A stretch of DNA of 64,000 nucleotides from Amycolatopsis vancoresmycina (lineage in GTDB: Bacteria > Actinomycetota > Actinomycetes > Mycobacteriales > Pseudonocardiaceae), in NCBI RefSeq assembly GCF_000716785.1, contig NZ_JNYY01000011.1, forward strand, positions 62,001-126,000, read 5' to 3'. Positions 7,063 to 15,059 of the stretch are shown in pieces. A model generated the notes under the pieces. That model searched no databases. It saw nothing but the letters and a program-made list of their open reading frames with translations, and was not told the origin of the DNA. The number at the start of each line of letters is the position of its first letter. Position 1 is the stretch's first letter. The translations under genes were made by a program, and so were the position numbers.

Positions 7063-10000
7063 TGGCCGAGAAGAAGAAGTGGTCCGACGTCAAGGCGATC
7101 CTGGACGACCCGAGCGTGCCGGCGGCGCAGAAGAGCGCGCTGATCAGCAGCTGGCTGCGGGAAAACCCGCCACCGCCGCCGTTCCTGGCCGACCAGGAGC
7201 CGGACGACATCAAGCAGAAGCGGCAGGAAGCCGAGAAGTACGCGAACGCCTACAACGCGAACCCGCTGTTCGCCGGCCAGTCGGTCGACGAAGCCTACGA
7301 CAAGGCCCAGAAGAGCGGTGACCAGAACAGCTACAACGAGGACCAGGAGAAGAAGGCCGTCGACGACGGCAAGAAGAAGCTCGACGACACGAAGCCGCCC
7401 GCGGCCGACAGCAGCGGCGGGGCCGGCAGCGGGACGAAGACGTCGGACGAGATCTTCGACGCCGCCGCGCCCGCGCTGAAGCTGTTCGAGACGTTCGGTT
7501 CGCTGCTGGCGAAGATCCCGGCGGACTGCCGCGGCAACACCCGCGCGCTCGACCTCGACAAGGACATCCGGGCGCCGTTCGACGAGCAGCGCGGGATCAG
7601 CTTCGCGGACTTCGTCGCCGACGCCGGGCACTTCAAGCACGGTTCGGAGACGGTGGACCGGACGCTGCAGGACACCGGCTCCCAGCTGGGCAGCCTGTAC
7701 CAGAGTTGGAGCGGCGCGGGCGCCGACGCCGCGTCGGACAACTACAACGAGAAGATCCAGCCCAAGGCGGCCAAGCTGTCCCAGACGCTCGGCAACGCGA
7801 GCGAGGCGACGCTGAACACCGCCACGACGGTGTTCCAGCTGTGCAAGGGCAAGGCCGACGCCGTCATCGGGATGTACACCGACCTGGTCGGCAAGGCCGA
7901 CTACACGATGGCGCAGAAGGTCGTCGCCGTCGCCAACGGCGAGCACGGCAACGAGCAGGACCTGGCCCAGATCGCCGGCTGGATGGACCTCAACTTCGGC
8001 ACGAACCTGGTCAAGACGCTCAACGACCAGGGCTGCTGCGACGGCGACGAGATCAAGAAGCACGGCCAGGACCTGGCCAAGCAGTGGGTGCAGAACCAGT
8101 TCAACCCCGACATGTGGGACCGGCTGTACCAGGGCTTCGCGAAGACCTGCAAGGACACGAAGGACCTGGTCGACCAGGCCTACGACGCGCTCGACAAGGT
8201 CATGGGCCGGATCCGGAACGAGTTCGAGGGCGCTTCGACGTCCGGCGGGCCGGGGACGACCGGCGGCACCGGCGGTGGCCCGGGTGGCCCCGGGACGACC
8301 GGTGGCGCGGGCGGTGGCCCCGGTGCGACCGGTGGCGCCGGCGGTGGCCCTGGTGCGACCGGTGGCGCCGGCGGCGGCCCGGGTGGCTCGGGCAGCGGGT
8401 CGGGGGTGCCTGGCGGCGGTTCGGGCACCGGCGGCGGTGGCGGTTCGATCCCGCCGATTCCCGACACGACTTCCGGAGCCGGTGCGCCGGGCGGCGGTTC
8501 GGGAGCCGGCGGCGGCTCCGGGACCGACCTGCCGAGCGGCTCCGGCGACGGTTCGGGGACGGGCGGTGGCGGTGGCGGTTCGGTGCCGCCGATCCCGGAG
8601 GGGTCGTCCGGCGGCGGTTCCGCGGGCGGCGGCTCCGGTGCACCGGGCGGCGGCCAGGACGACCAGGCGGCCGCGGCGGAGGCGGCCAAGCAGCAGGCGG
8701 CCCAGCAGGCCGAGGCGGCGAAGCAGAAGGCCGCCGAAGCGCTGAAGGAGTTCAGCGGCCCGGGCATCCAGACGGATTCCGGGGCCGGGTCCGGCCTCGG
8801 CTCCGGCGGCGGTTCGGGTGCGGGCGGTGCCGATGCGGGTGGCCCGGGTTCCGACAGCACGGCACCGTCTTCGGTGCCACCGCCGTCCGACACCGGCCAG
8901 GACGCGGCCGCCGCGGCGGCCGAAGCGGCCAAGAAGAAGGCTGCGGACGCGTTGAAGGAGTTCAGCGGCCCGGGCATCCAGACGGACTCCGGCGACGGTG
9001 CCGGCAGCCTGGGCGGCGGCGGCTCCGGCGCGGGCGGCGGCGAGCCCGGCGCGGGCGGCGGGGACGACGGCAAGGCCGCGGCCGAGCACGCGGCGGAAGA
9101 CGCGAAGAAGAAGGCCGCGGACGCGCTCAAGGAGTTCGGCGGCCCGGGCATCGCCACGGATCCCGCCACCGGCGGCCTGCCCGGCGGGGACGCCGACCAC
9201 GACGGCAAGCCCGACGGCCTCCTCGGCGACGACGGCAAACCCGGCGAGCACCACCAGGGCGACGACGACCACGACGTCCTCAAGGTCAAGCAGGGCGACA
9301 AGACCTTCGAGATGACCGAGCCGGACCACGACGGCAAGATGGACATCAAGGTCGGCGACGGGGCAGGCGACCCGAAGGACTTCAAGCTCGACTGGTCCGC
9401 CGACGGCAAGCCCGGCGACGGTCCACAAGGGACGGACGCGGACACCTACCGCCCCGGCCCGGACGGCAAGATCCACATCAAGGACGGCGAACTCCAGATC
9501 ACGGCGGAGCGGCCCGACGGACCGGACGGCCCGACCGTCGTCACGGTCGACGACGGCAAGGGCACCCCGACGACCTACACCCTCGGCGAAGACGACAAGC
9601 CCTCGGACGCCCTCGGCGACACCCCCGCGAAGAAGGTCGACGACCTGCCCACCCACCGGGGCACCCTGGACGACCTCAAGCCGCACGACGGCGGCCACCC
9701 GGGCGGCCCCGACGGCGGCGGCTCGCACGGCGGCGGTTCGCACGACGGCGGCGGCTCGCACCACGGTGGCGGCGGTGGCCCGTCGGCGGCCGGGATCGGC
9801 GGCGGCTCGCACGGCGGGGCCGGCTTCTCCAGCGCGGGCTTCGACCCGGGCGGCGCCGGGCTGGGGGAGACGCCGATGTCCGGCGGCGCCCACTCCGGGG
9901 CCGGGGCGGCGCAGCCGCAGCCCGCGCCCGCGTTCGCGTCGGCGGCCGGTGCCACCGGCGCGCCCGGCTCGTCGATGGCCGGGATGCCGGGCATGGGCGC

Positions 10001-10160
10001 CATGGGCGGTGCCCACGGCGGCGGCGGTGGCGGCGACACCGAACGCCGTCCCGCGTACCGGATCGAGGGCGCCGTCTTCGACAACCTCGGTGAGCCCGGC
10101 CGCCGGATCATCGGCTCCCTCAACGACGACGAAGACCCGCCGTCCGCCCGGACCTGGTAG
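7062..10160 (+). CDS. Large WXG100-like, glycine-rich putative type VII-secreted protein
   Basis: Predicted 1032 residues from ATG 7062. Residues 1-120 are charged (PPPPPFLADQEP, AEKYANAYNANP). Residues ~140-400 are helical with a WXG-like turn SWSGAGADAA near residue 220. Then comes a long Gly/Ser/Pro linker (nt ~8240-8660), three near-identical 22-residue helical units ending EFSGPGIQTDS, a segment of DxDxDG-type motifs (DADHDGKPDG, EPDHDGKMD) that may bind calcium, a His/Gly-rich stretch and a conserved-looking C-terminus (RRPAYRIEGAVFDNLGEPG). No signal peptide or membrane helix is visible. The layout suits a cell-surface or secreted ESX effector; no toxin or enzyme domain is recognised. 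The long glycine tracts may hide assembly slippage. Confidence 0.72.
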   Translation: MAEKKKWSDVKAILDDPSVPAAQKSALISSWLRENPPPPPFLADQEPDDIKQKRQEAEKYANAYNANPLFAGQSVDEAYDKAQKSGDQNSYNEDQEKKAVDDGKKKLDDTKPPAADSSGGAGSGTKTSDEIFDAAAPALKLFETFGSLLAKIPADCRGNTRALDLDKDIRAPFDEQRGISFADFVADAGHFKHGSETVDRTLQDTGSQLGSLYQSWSGAGADAASDNYNEKIQPKAAKLSQTLGNASEATLNTATTVFQLCKGKADAVIGMYTDLVGKADYTMAQKVVAVANGEHGNEQDLAQIAGWMDLNFGTNLVKTLNDQGCCDGDEIKKHGQDLAKQWVQNQFNPDMWDRLYQGFAKTCKDTKDLVDQAYDALDKVMGRIRNEFEGASTSGGPGTTGGTGGGPGGPGTTGGAGGGPGATGGAGGGPGATGGAGGGPGGSGSGSGVPGGGSGTGGGGGSIPPIPDTTSGAGAPGGGSGAGGGSGTDLPSGSGDGSGTGGGGGGSVPPIPEGSSGGGSAGGGSGAPGGGQDDQAAAAEAAKQQAAQQAEAAKQKAAEALKEFSGPGIQTDSGAGSGLGSGGGSGAGGADAGGPGSDSTAPSSVPPPSDTGQDAAAAAAEAAKKKAADALKEFSGPGIQTDSGDGAGSLGGGGSGAGGGEPGAGGGDDGKAAAEHAAEDAKKKAADALKEFGGPGIATDPATGGLPGGDADHDGKPDGLLGDDGKPGEHHQGDDDHDVLKVKQGDKTFEMTEPDHDGKMDIKVGDGAGDPKDFKLDWSADGKPGDGPQGTDADTYRPGPDGKIHIKDGELQITAERPDGPDGPTVVTVDDGKGTPTTYTLGEDDKPSDALGDTPAKKVDDLPTHRGTLDDLKPHDGGHPGGPDGGGSHGGGSHDGGGSHHGGGGGPSAAGIGGGSHGGAGFSSAGFDPGGAGLGETPMSGGAHSGAGAAQPQPAPAFASAAGATGAPGSSMAGMPGMGAMGGAHGGGGGGDTERRPAYRIEGAVFDNLGEPGRRIIGSLNDDEDPPSARTW
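8715..9164 (+). repeat. Three 66-bp coding repeats in the WXG100-like protein
   Basis: Units at 8715-8780, 8925-8990 and 9099-9164 each encode an Ala/Lys-rich helix followed by LKEFSGPGIQTDS (third copy LKEFGGPGIATDP). They are separated by Gly/Ser/Pro linkers of different length. The high identity of units one and two suggests recent duplication or selection for a repeated binding module. Confidence 0.75.
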
Positions 10161-10168
10161 GAGGACCC

Positions 10169-10540
10169 GTGACCGACATCGCCGGGATGAAGGCCGAACT
10201 CGACGGGCTCGTCCGCGAACAGGCCGATCGCCGTACCCTGCGCGAACAGCAGGGCGAGGAGATCAAGGCCCGCTCGCACGAGTACATGACCAAGCAGGTC
10301 CAGGCGGCCGAGCGGTACGTCCAGCACGTCCGGGAAATGGCGCAGCGCAAGACGAAGTCGGGCTGGAGCACCGACCGGTCGCACGCCGAGCCCGCCTCCG
10401 CCTTCGACGCGGAGGCGTACCCCGGCCCGGCCGGTTTCGAGGCGGCGCCGTCCCCGCGGCCGGTGCGGGACGAGCCGCGGGGCGTCCGCCGTCCCCGCGC
10501 CGCCGTCGAGGACGACGAGGACTTCAACAACCCCTGGTGA
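10169..10540 (+). CDS. Small charged hypothetical protein of the type VII-linked operon
   Basis: 123 residues from GTG 10169, 5-6 bases after AGGAGGACC. The first half is a charged, heptad-like helix (MKAELDGLVREQADRRTLREQQGEEIKARSHEYM then KQVQAAERYVQHVREMAQRK), likely coiled coil. The second half is Pro/Arg/Glu-rich and disordered, ending EDDEDFNNPW. This layout recalls YbaB-like or ESX-associated accessory proteins, but I do not recognise a named family. It is 8 bases downstream of the large substrate gene and closes the operon. Its 3' end overlaps the convergent methyltransferase by 17 bases. Confidence 0.7.
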   Translation: MTDIAGMKAELDGLVREQADRRTLREQQGEEIKARSHEYMTKQVQAAERYVQHVREMAQRKTKSGWSTDRSHAEPASAFDAEAYPGPAGFEAAPSPRPVRDEPRGVRRPRAAVEDDEDFNNPW

Positions 10541-11318
10541 ACCACAGGTCGACGGTGATCTCGCGCAGCGGCATGGGGAACGTCTCCGCCGGGGCCAGCC
10601 GCCGCCGCAGTTCGCCCTCGAACTCGGCCCGCCGCGCGCCGAACAGGTGCGGCGCCGAGCTCGACAGCGAAAAGACCCCGGCGACGACGTCGTCGACCGT
10701 GCGGGTCACGACCCGGCCCGGCACCGCGAAGCGCCGCGGGCCGTGGAAGCCCGCGGCGCGGTAGATCCCGGCCTCGCCGCCGGCCGTGCCCTCGGGCAGG
10801 CAGCCCTGCCCCGCGCGGCGCACCGGGCCCAGGTACTCGCGCACCAGCTCGGCGATCGCCGGGTGCACGGGCTCGAGGGTCGACGCGTGCACGTGGGCGC
10901 AGACCCCGTCCGGCGCCAGCATCCCGCGCACGGCGGCCGCGACGCGCGGCCGGTCGAACCAGTGGAACGACTGCGCGAAGGTGACCAGCCGGAACCGGCC
11001 CAGCCCGGCGGGCAGCTCCTCCGCGCGCCGATGCACCCACCGGCAGTTCCCGATGCCCGCCTCCGCCGCCAGCCGGGCCGCTTCGGCGAGCATGTCGCCG
11101 TCGGCGTCGAGCCCGACCGCGGCCTCGAAGGAGCCGGCCAGCGGCAGTGTCAGCGATCCGGGGCCGCAGCCGATGTCGAGCAGCCGTCCCGTTCCGTCCA
11201 GCCCGAGTTCGGTGGCGAAGGCCGCGGCCAGCTCCGCGGGGTACGCCACGCGGCCGCGCGGGTAGTACCGCGCGCTGCCCGAATACAGGGATGGGTCCCA
11301 TTCCCACGCGCCGGTCAC
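10524..11318 (-). CDS. Class I SAM-dependent methyltransferase
   Basis: Predicted 264 residues from GTG 11318 (protein begins VTGAWEWDPSLYSG). Motif I is LLDIGCGPGSLTLPLA (about residues 42-57), with VGLDADGDMLAEA as the acidic adenosyl-ribose loop and LVTFAQSFHWFDRP as motif IV/post-I region. SARYYPRGRVAYP and FHWFD place it in the Methyltransf_11/25 group often annotated trans-aconitate-like methyltransferases. The substrate is not deducible. A larger open frame upstream is an overlap with the opposite strand and lacks homology signals. Convergent with the type VII-linked operon. Confidence 0.85.
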   Translation of the reverse strand: MTGAWEWDPSLYSGSARYYPRGRVAYPAELAAAFATELGLDGTGRLLDIGCGPGSLTLPLAGSFEAAVGLDADGDMLAEAARLAAEAGIGNCRWVHRRAEELPAGLGRFRLVTFAQSFHWFDRPRVAAAVRGMLAPDGVCAHVHASTLEPVHPAIAELVREYLGPVRRAGQGCLPEGTAGGEAGIYRAAGFHGPRRFAVPGRVVTRTVDDVVAGVFSLSSSAPHLFGARRAEFEGELRRRLAPAETFPMPLREITVDLWFTRGC

Positions 11319-11358
11319 CGGTCCAGCGTAATTACCCGGAGGCACGTCCCGGGGGAGC

Positions 11359-11384
11359 GTGTGAAACCCGGTGCGGCGGGGTAA
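11359..11384 (+). promoter_or_regulatory. Possible SigB-like promoter (GNNT-N16-GGGTAA)
   Basis: GTGT at 11359-11362 and GGGTAA at 11379-11384 are 16 bases apart, 44 bases upstream of the small helical protein gene. The final A departs from the GGGTA(C/T) consensus, so this is a weaker match than those near 2.6 and 17.6 kb. Confidence 0.3.
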
Positions 11385-11428
11385 CCGGTCGCGTTCGTCT
11401 CGCCGCCGAAACCGCCGGAGGTCTTCCG

Positions 11429-11617
11429 ATGCCCGTGCGCCCCGCCGCCCCGCCCGCCACCGACGTCGTCGGGCTGGCCCTGGAAGTCCTGGCCGCCCAA
11501 GGGCTGACCCGCCCGGCCGCGAACGCCGCCCTGGCTTCGCTGGCCAAGGAAAGAGGCCTGACGGTGGCGCGCTGCGCCGCCCTGGTCGTCGCCGCCGTCG
11601 ACGGGCGGTCCGGCTGA
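11429..11617 (+). CDS. Small ANTAR-like helical protein
   Basis: 62 residues from ATG 11429, seven bases after GGAGG. After a short Pro/Ala-rich lead it has LALEVLAAQGLTRPAANAALASLAKERGLTVARCAALVVAAVDG, two or three amphipathic helices whose spacing resembles the C-terminal helices of an ANTAR RNA-binding domain but without the usual sensor domain. It sits in a region containing three full ANTAR proteins. A genuine isolated half-ANTAR or a small helical stress protein are both possible. Expression is supported by the ribosome binding site and by codon usage. Confidence 0.6.
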   Translation: MPVRPAAPPATDVVGLALEVLAAQGLTRPAANAALASLAKERGLTVARCAALVVAAVDGRSG

Positions 11618-11705
11618 TGGCGCGTGCCGCACAGTCGTGAACCGCGGCGAGTAACCCGCCCGGGACGGGGAACGCTGCCTCCACCCGACAACGAGGAGGC
11701 CGTCC

Positions 11706-12266
11706 ATGGCGGACCACGACGAGGACGTCATCGAACTGCTGCAGCGGCAGCACCGCGAGATCCGGGAGCTGTTCGCCGGGCTGGAGACCGCGGAAGGGGA
11801 CCGGCGCCGGGAGCTGTTCCACGACCTGGTGCGGCTGGTGGCGGTGCACGAGACGGCGGAGGAAATGGTCGTGCACCCGGAGATCCGCGACCTCGGGCCG
11901 GCCGCCGAACCCGTCGTCGACGCGCGGGTCGGCGAGGAGCACCGGGCCAAGGAACTGCTGACGAACCTGGAGAAGCTGGGTCCGGACGCCGAAGGGTTCG
12001 ACACGCTGCTGGTGCAGCTGCGCGACGACGTGCTCGCGCACGCCGAGCACGAAGAGCGGGAGGAGTTCCCGCTGCTGCGGGCGCACCGCCCGCCGGAGCG
12101 GCTGCGGGCGATGGCCGCGACCGCCAAGCTGGCCGAAGCGGTGGGGCCGACCCGCCCGCACCCCGGTGTCGAGAGCGCGAAGGCCAACCTGCTGCTCGGG
12201 CCGCCCGCGGCGATCATGGACCGGGCCCGCGACCTCATCCGCGGCGTGCTGGGAGGCCGAGCGTGA
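11706..12266 (+). CDS. Hemerythrin HHE domain protein
   Basis: 186 residues from ATG 11706 after GAGGAGG. The His/Glu iron ligands of a hemerythrin-type four-helix bundle are visible: QRQHREIRELF, VAVHETAEEMVVHPEI, EEHRAKELL and HAEHEEREEFPLL. Such proteins bind a di-iron site and sense or carry oxygen, or act in oxidative or nitrosative stress. The C-terminal ~45 residues (VESAKANLLLGPPAAIMDRARDLIRG) form an extra amphipathic tail seen in actinobacterial members. Its stop overlaps the next small gene (GTGA). Confidence 0.9.
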   Translation: MADHDEDVIELLQRQHREIRELFAGLETAEGDRRRELFHDLVRLVAVHETAEEMVVHPEIRDLGPAAEPVVDARVGEEHRAKELLTNLEKLGPDAEGFDTLLVQLRDDVLAHAEHEEREEFPLLRAHRPPERLRAMAATAKLAEAVGPTRPHPGVESAKANLLLGPPAAIMDRARDLIRGVLGGRA

Positions 12267-12394
12267 CCGAGCCCGGCGAAGGTACCGACCCCGAAGAGTT
12301 CGCCGAGGAGGCCGGGACCGACCCGACCCCGCAGGAGGTCGCCGAATACGAGGAGCTGGCGCGGCGGAACCCGCCCTGGTCGGCTCCGGACTGA
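12263..12394 (+). CDS. Small acidic hypothetical protein
   Basis: 43 residues from GTG 12263, overlapping the hemerythrin stop codon by four bases. It is very acidic (EGTDPEEFAEEAGTDPTPQEVAEYEELARRNPPW) with a short predicted helix. The translational coupling suggests a function with the hemerythrin protein. It is short, so a chance open frame cannot be excluded; the strong codon bias and coupled start favour a real gene. Confidence 0.5.
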   Translation: MTEPGEGTDPEEFAEEAGTDPTPQEVAEYEELARRNPPWSAPD

Positions 12395-12411
12395 GTGGGT
12401 ACCCCCACGGC

Positions 12412-13989
12412 ATGGCAGGAGCCCCGGCCCGCAAACTGCGGCGCTACCAGGAGATGCGCGACTTCGCCCGTACCGCGGAGCCGGCCGGCGGGGCCGCGGC
12501 GGGCCCGGAGGGCCACCGGTTCGTGGTGCAGCGGCACCGGGCGCGCCGGCTGCACTACGACTTCCGGCTCGAACTCGGCGGCGTGCTGGTCAGCTGGGCG
12601 GTGCCGAAGGGACCCACGCTGGACCCGAAGGCCCGCCGGCTGGCCGTGCACGTCGAAGATCACCCGATCGAGTACGCCGACTTCGAGGGCGTCATCCCGC
12701 GCGGCGAGTACGGCGGCGGGGACGTCATCGTCTGGGACCGCGGCGTGTGGCGGCCGGTCGAGGCGGACCCGGCCGAGGCGATCGAGGCCGGGACGCTGCA
12801 CTTCGACCTCGACGGCGAGAAGCTGGCCGGCCGGTTCGTGCTCGTCCGCACCGGCCGCGGCGAGAAGGACCAGTGGTTCCTCCTGCACAAGCAGGACGAG
12901 CACGCGAAGGCCGGCTGGGACGCCGAAGACCACCCGCGCTCGGTGAAGAGCGGCCGCACCAACGACGAGGTCGCGGCCGCCCCGGACGCCCTCTGGCACG
13001 GCGACCGGCCCGCCGCCGAAGCGGAGGAGTCCGTCGGCGGGTGGCAGGCGCCGGCGGAAGCCGAACTCGCGGCGCTCGACGCGCTGGGTGCCAAGGGCCG
13101 CTGGTCGGTCGCGGGCCGCGAGCTGGCCCTGACCAACCTGGACAAGGTGCTCTTCCCGGCGGACGGCGGCGAGCCCGTCACCAAGCGGGACCTCATCCGC
13201 TACTACGTCACCGTGGGGCCGGTGATGCTGCCGTACCTGGCGGGCCGTCCGCTGAACACCCACCGGTTCCCCCAGGGCGTCACCGAACCGGGCTTCTGGC
13301 AGAAGGAAGTCCCGCGGCACGCCCCGGACTGGCTGACCACCTGGCACAACGAGCGGGCCGGCCCCGGGGAGAGCCGGCGGTACGTCGTCGCCGACAGCGT
13401 CGCGACCCTGGCCTGGCTGGCGAACTACGGCGCGCTGGAGCTGCACGCCTGGACGTCCCTCGCCGCCGACGTCGACCACCCGACGTGGGTGCTGTTCGAC
13501 ATCGACCCGGGGCCGGAGACGACGTTCGGCGAGGTCCTGGAGCTGGCGCGGCTGCACCGCACCGCCCTCGAGCACCTGGGCCTGACCGGACGGCCGAAGG
13601 TGACCGGGCAGCGCGGGATCCAGGTGTGGGTGCCGATCGCCCCGCGCTGCACGTTCGAGCAGGCCCGCGCCTGGGCGGAGACGGTGTCCCGGACGATCGG
13701 CCGGGTGCTGCCCGACCTGGTCAGCTGGGCCTGGACGAAGGACAAGCGCCGCGGCCGGGCCCGGCTCGACTACACGCAGAACGTGCTGAACAAGACCCTC
13801 GTCGCGCCCTACAGCGTGCGCCCCCGGCCCGGCGCCCCGGTGTCGGTGCCGCTGGAGTGGGACGAGCTGGACGACTCGGACCTCGCGCCGGACCGGTGGA
13901 CGGTCCGGGACGTCCCGGACCGCCTGGCCGAGCGTGGCGACCCCTTCGCGGTCCTGCTGGGGCTCGAGCAGAACCTGCCGGGCTTGTAG
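12412..13989 (+). CDS. LigD-type 3'-phosphoesterase/polymerase fusion without ligase domain
   Basis: 525 residues from ATG 12412. Residues ~30-160 are the LigD phosphoesterase domain (HRFVVQRHRARRLHYDFRLE, SWAVPKGPT, GEYGGGDVIVWDRG), with the catalytic His/Asp/Arg of LHYDFRLE present. Residues ~235-520 are the LigD archaeo-eukaryotic primase-type polymerase (LTNLDKVLFP, HRFPQGV, LFDIDPGP, RARLDYTQN, NKTLVAPYSVR). The ATP-dependent ligase domain of canonical LigD is absent, and the order PE then Pol without ligase is less usual. The metal-binding DID and downstream Asp are present, so polymerase or primase-like end-joining activity is likely. No Ku gene lies in the window; a second stand-alone polymerase lies at 21.1 kb. 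Confidence 0.88.
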   Translation: MAGAPARKLRRYQEMRDFARTAEPAGGAAAGPEGHRFVVQRHRARRLHYDFRLELGGVLVSWAVPKGPTLDPKARRLAVHVEDHPIEYADFEGVIPRGEYGGGDVIVWDRGVWRPVEADPAEAIEAGTLHFDLDGEKLAGRFVLVRTGRGEKDQWFLLHKQDEHAKAGWDAEDHPRSVKSGRTNDEVAAAPDALWHGDRPAAEAEESVGGWQAPAEAELAALDALGAKGRWSVAGRELALTNLDKVLFPADGGEPVTKRDLIRYYVTVGPVMLPYLAGRPLNTHRFPQGVTEPGFWQKEVPRHAPDWLTTWHNERAGPGESRRYVVADSVATLAWLANYGALELHAWTSLAADVDHPTWVLFDIDPGPETTFGEVLELARLHRTALEHLGLTGRPKVTGQRGIQVWVPIAPRCTFEQARAWAETVSRTIGRVLPDLVSWAWTKDKRRGRARLDYTQNVLNKTLVAPYSVRPRPGAPVSVPLEWDELDDSDLAPDRWTVRDVPDRLAERGDPFAVLLGLEQNLPGL

Positions 13990-13992
13990 CTC

Positions 13993-14934
13993 TCAAGCCC
14001 GGACGGTCTCGAGCTGCCGCGGCTGCAGCCGGTCGAGTTCCGCGCGCGACAGGTGCGGGCGCCCGCCCGCGTGCTCGGTCGTCGCCGCGGCCGCCGCCAC
14101 CGCCAGGCTCGCCGCCGTCACCAGGGGCCGGCGGCGGGTCAGGGCCGCGGTGAGGGTCGCGACGAGCGCGTCGCCGGCGCCGGTCGGGTCGACGACCTCC
14201 GTCTCGACGTGCGGCACGAACCAGGTGCCCTCCGGCCCGGCGAACAGGTTCCCCTGCCCGGCCACCTCGAGCACGACCAGCGACGGCCCGCGCTGCCGGA
14301 GGTCCGCGGCGGCCCGGGCGGCCGAAGCGACGTCGTCCACCGGCTGCCCGGTGAGGAGCTCGGCTTCCTGGCCGTCGGCACGCACGACGTCGGCGAGGGC
14401 GAGCAGGTCCGCGGTCAGCGTGTCGGACTGCGGGGCCCCGTCCAGCACCACCCGGGTGCCCGCGGTGTGCGCCAGCCGGGCCGCCAGCAGGGCCACCGGG
14501 GCGGGCTGCTGCAGCTGCACGATCAGCGACGCGGCGGCCGAAATCGGGGCGGACGCGGCGAAGACGTCGGTCTCGGTGAGCAGCGTCCCCTCCGGCACGT
14601 GCTCGAGGTACCGGCGGCGGCCGTGGTCGTCCACGACGTCGACGAGCAGCGCCGTCTCGGTGCCCGCCCGGCGAATCACGTGCGAGGTGCCGATCCGGTC
14701 GGCCCTGGCCTGGGCGAGCAGCGCGTCGCCGGTGCGGTCCTGGCCGACGACGCCGACCAGCGACACCGACACCTCGAGCTGGCTCAGCGCCACCGCCTGG
14801 TTGGCGCCCTTCCCGCCGAGCAGCTCCTGCCGGTGCCGCACCGGCGCCGATGCGTCCGCGCCGGGTGCGTCCGGGACTTCGATCACCAGGTCACGGGCGA
14901 TCTGCCCGGCGACGACGACTTCGCTGAACGTCAT
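13993..14934 (-). CDS. rbsK: Ribokinase / PfkB-family sugar kinase
   Basis: 313 residues from ATG 14934 (316 if GTG 14943 is used). PfkB signature 1 appears as ELLGGKGANQAVALSQL (near residue 38) and signature 2 as VVDPTGAGDALVATLTAAL (near residue 245), with the catalytic Asp in DPTGAGD. Overall length fits ribokinase. The likely reaction is ATP-dependent phosphorylation of ribose or a related sugar; specificity is inferred. I prefer ATG 14934 because it overlaps, as ATGA, the stop of a seven-codon leader frame that carries the strong GAGGAGG site. No sugar transporter is adjacent. Confidence 0.83.
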   Translation of the reverse strand: MTFSEVVVAGQIARDLVIEVPDAPGADASAPVRHRQELLGGKGANQAVALSQLEVSVSLVGVVGQDRTGDALLAQARADRIGTSHVIRRAGTETALLVDVVDDHGRRRYLEHVPEGTLLTETDVFAASAPISAAASLIVQLQQPAPVALLAARLAHTAGTRVVLDGAPQSDTLTADLLALADVVRADGQEAELLTGQPVDDVASAARAAADLRQRGPSLVVLEVAGQGNLFAGPEGTWFVPHVETEVVDPTGAGDALVATLTAALTRRRPLVTAASLAVAAAAATTEHAGGRPHLSRAELDRLQPRQLETVRA

Positions 14935-14954
14935 CGGGTCCACCGGTGGGTCAT
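14931..14954 (-). CDS. Seven-codon leader peptide upstream of ribokinase
   Basis: ATG 14954 opens the frame MTHRWTR, five bases after GAGGAGG, and its TGA overlaps the ribokinase ATG 14934. The only good ribosome binding site of the kinase gene therefore belongs to this tiny frame, suggesting termination-reinitiation coupling. It may be purely a coupling device. A chance arrangement is possible. Confidence 0.4.
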   Translation of the reverse strand: MTHRWTR

Positions 14955-15024
14955 GGCGCCTCCTCGGGTCACCGGACGGCTACCCGGTCCGCGGCGGCGG
15001 GTAAACCGCTCGTTCGGGTCGGGT

Positions 15025-15049
15025 GGTTGCCCGGCGCCGTGCCGGGTAG
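15025..15049 (+). promoter_or_regulatory. SigB-like promoter (GNNT-N15-GGGTAG) before recQ
   Basis: GGTT at 15025-15028 and GGGTAG at 15044-15049 are 15 bases apart; the RecQ ATG follows 10 bases later. The sequence fits GNNT-N14-16-GGGTA. No clear ribosome binding site precedes the start, so a very short or absent leader is likely. Confidence 0.4.
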
Positions 15050-15059
15050 TCCTGCCGCC

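Noticed and set aside
7002..10016. 1004-codon minus-strand frame opposite the large WXG100-like gene
   Set aside because: It mirrors the Gly/Asp-rich coding repeats and yields Val/Arg/Ala-rich low-complexity sequence with no start signal.
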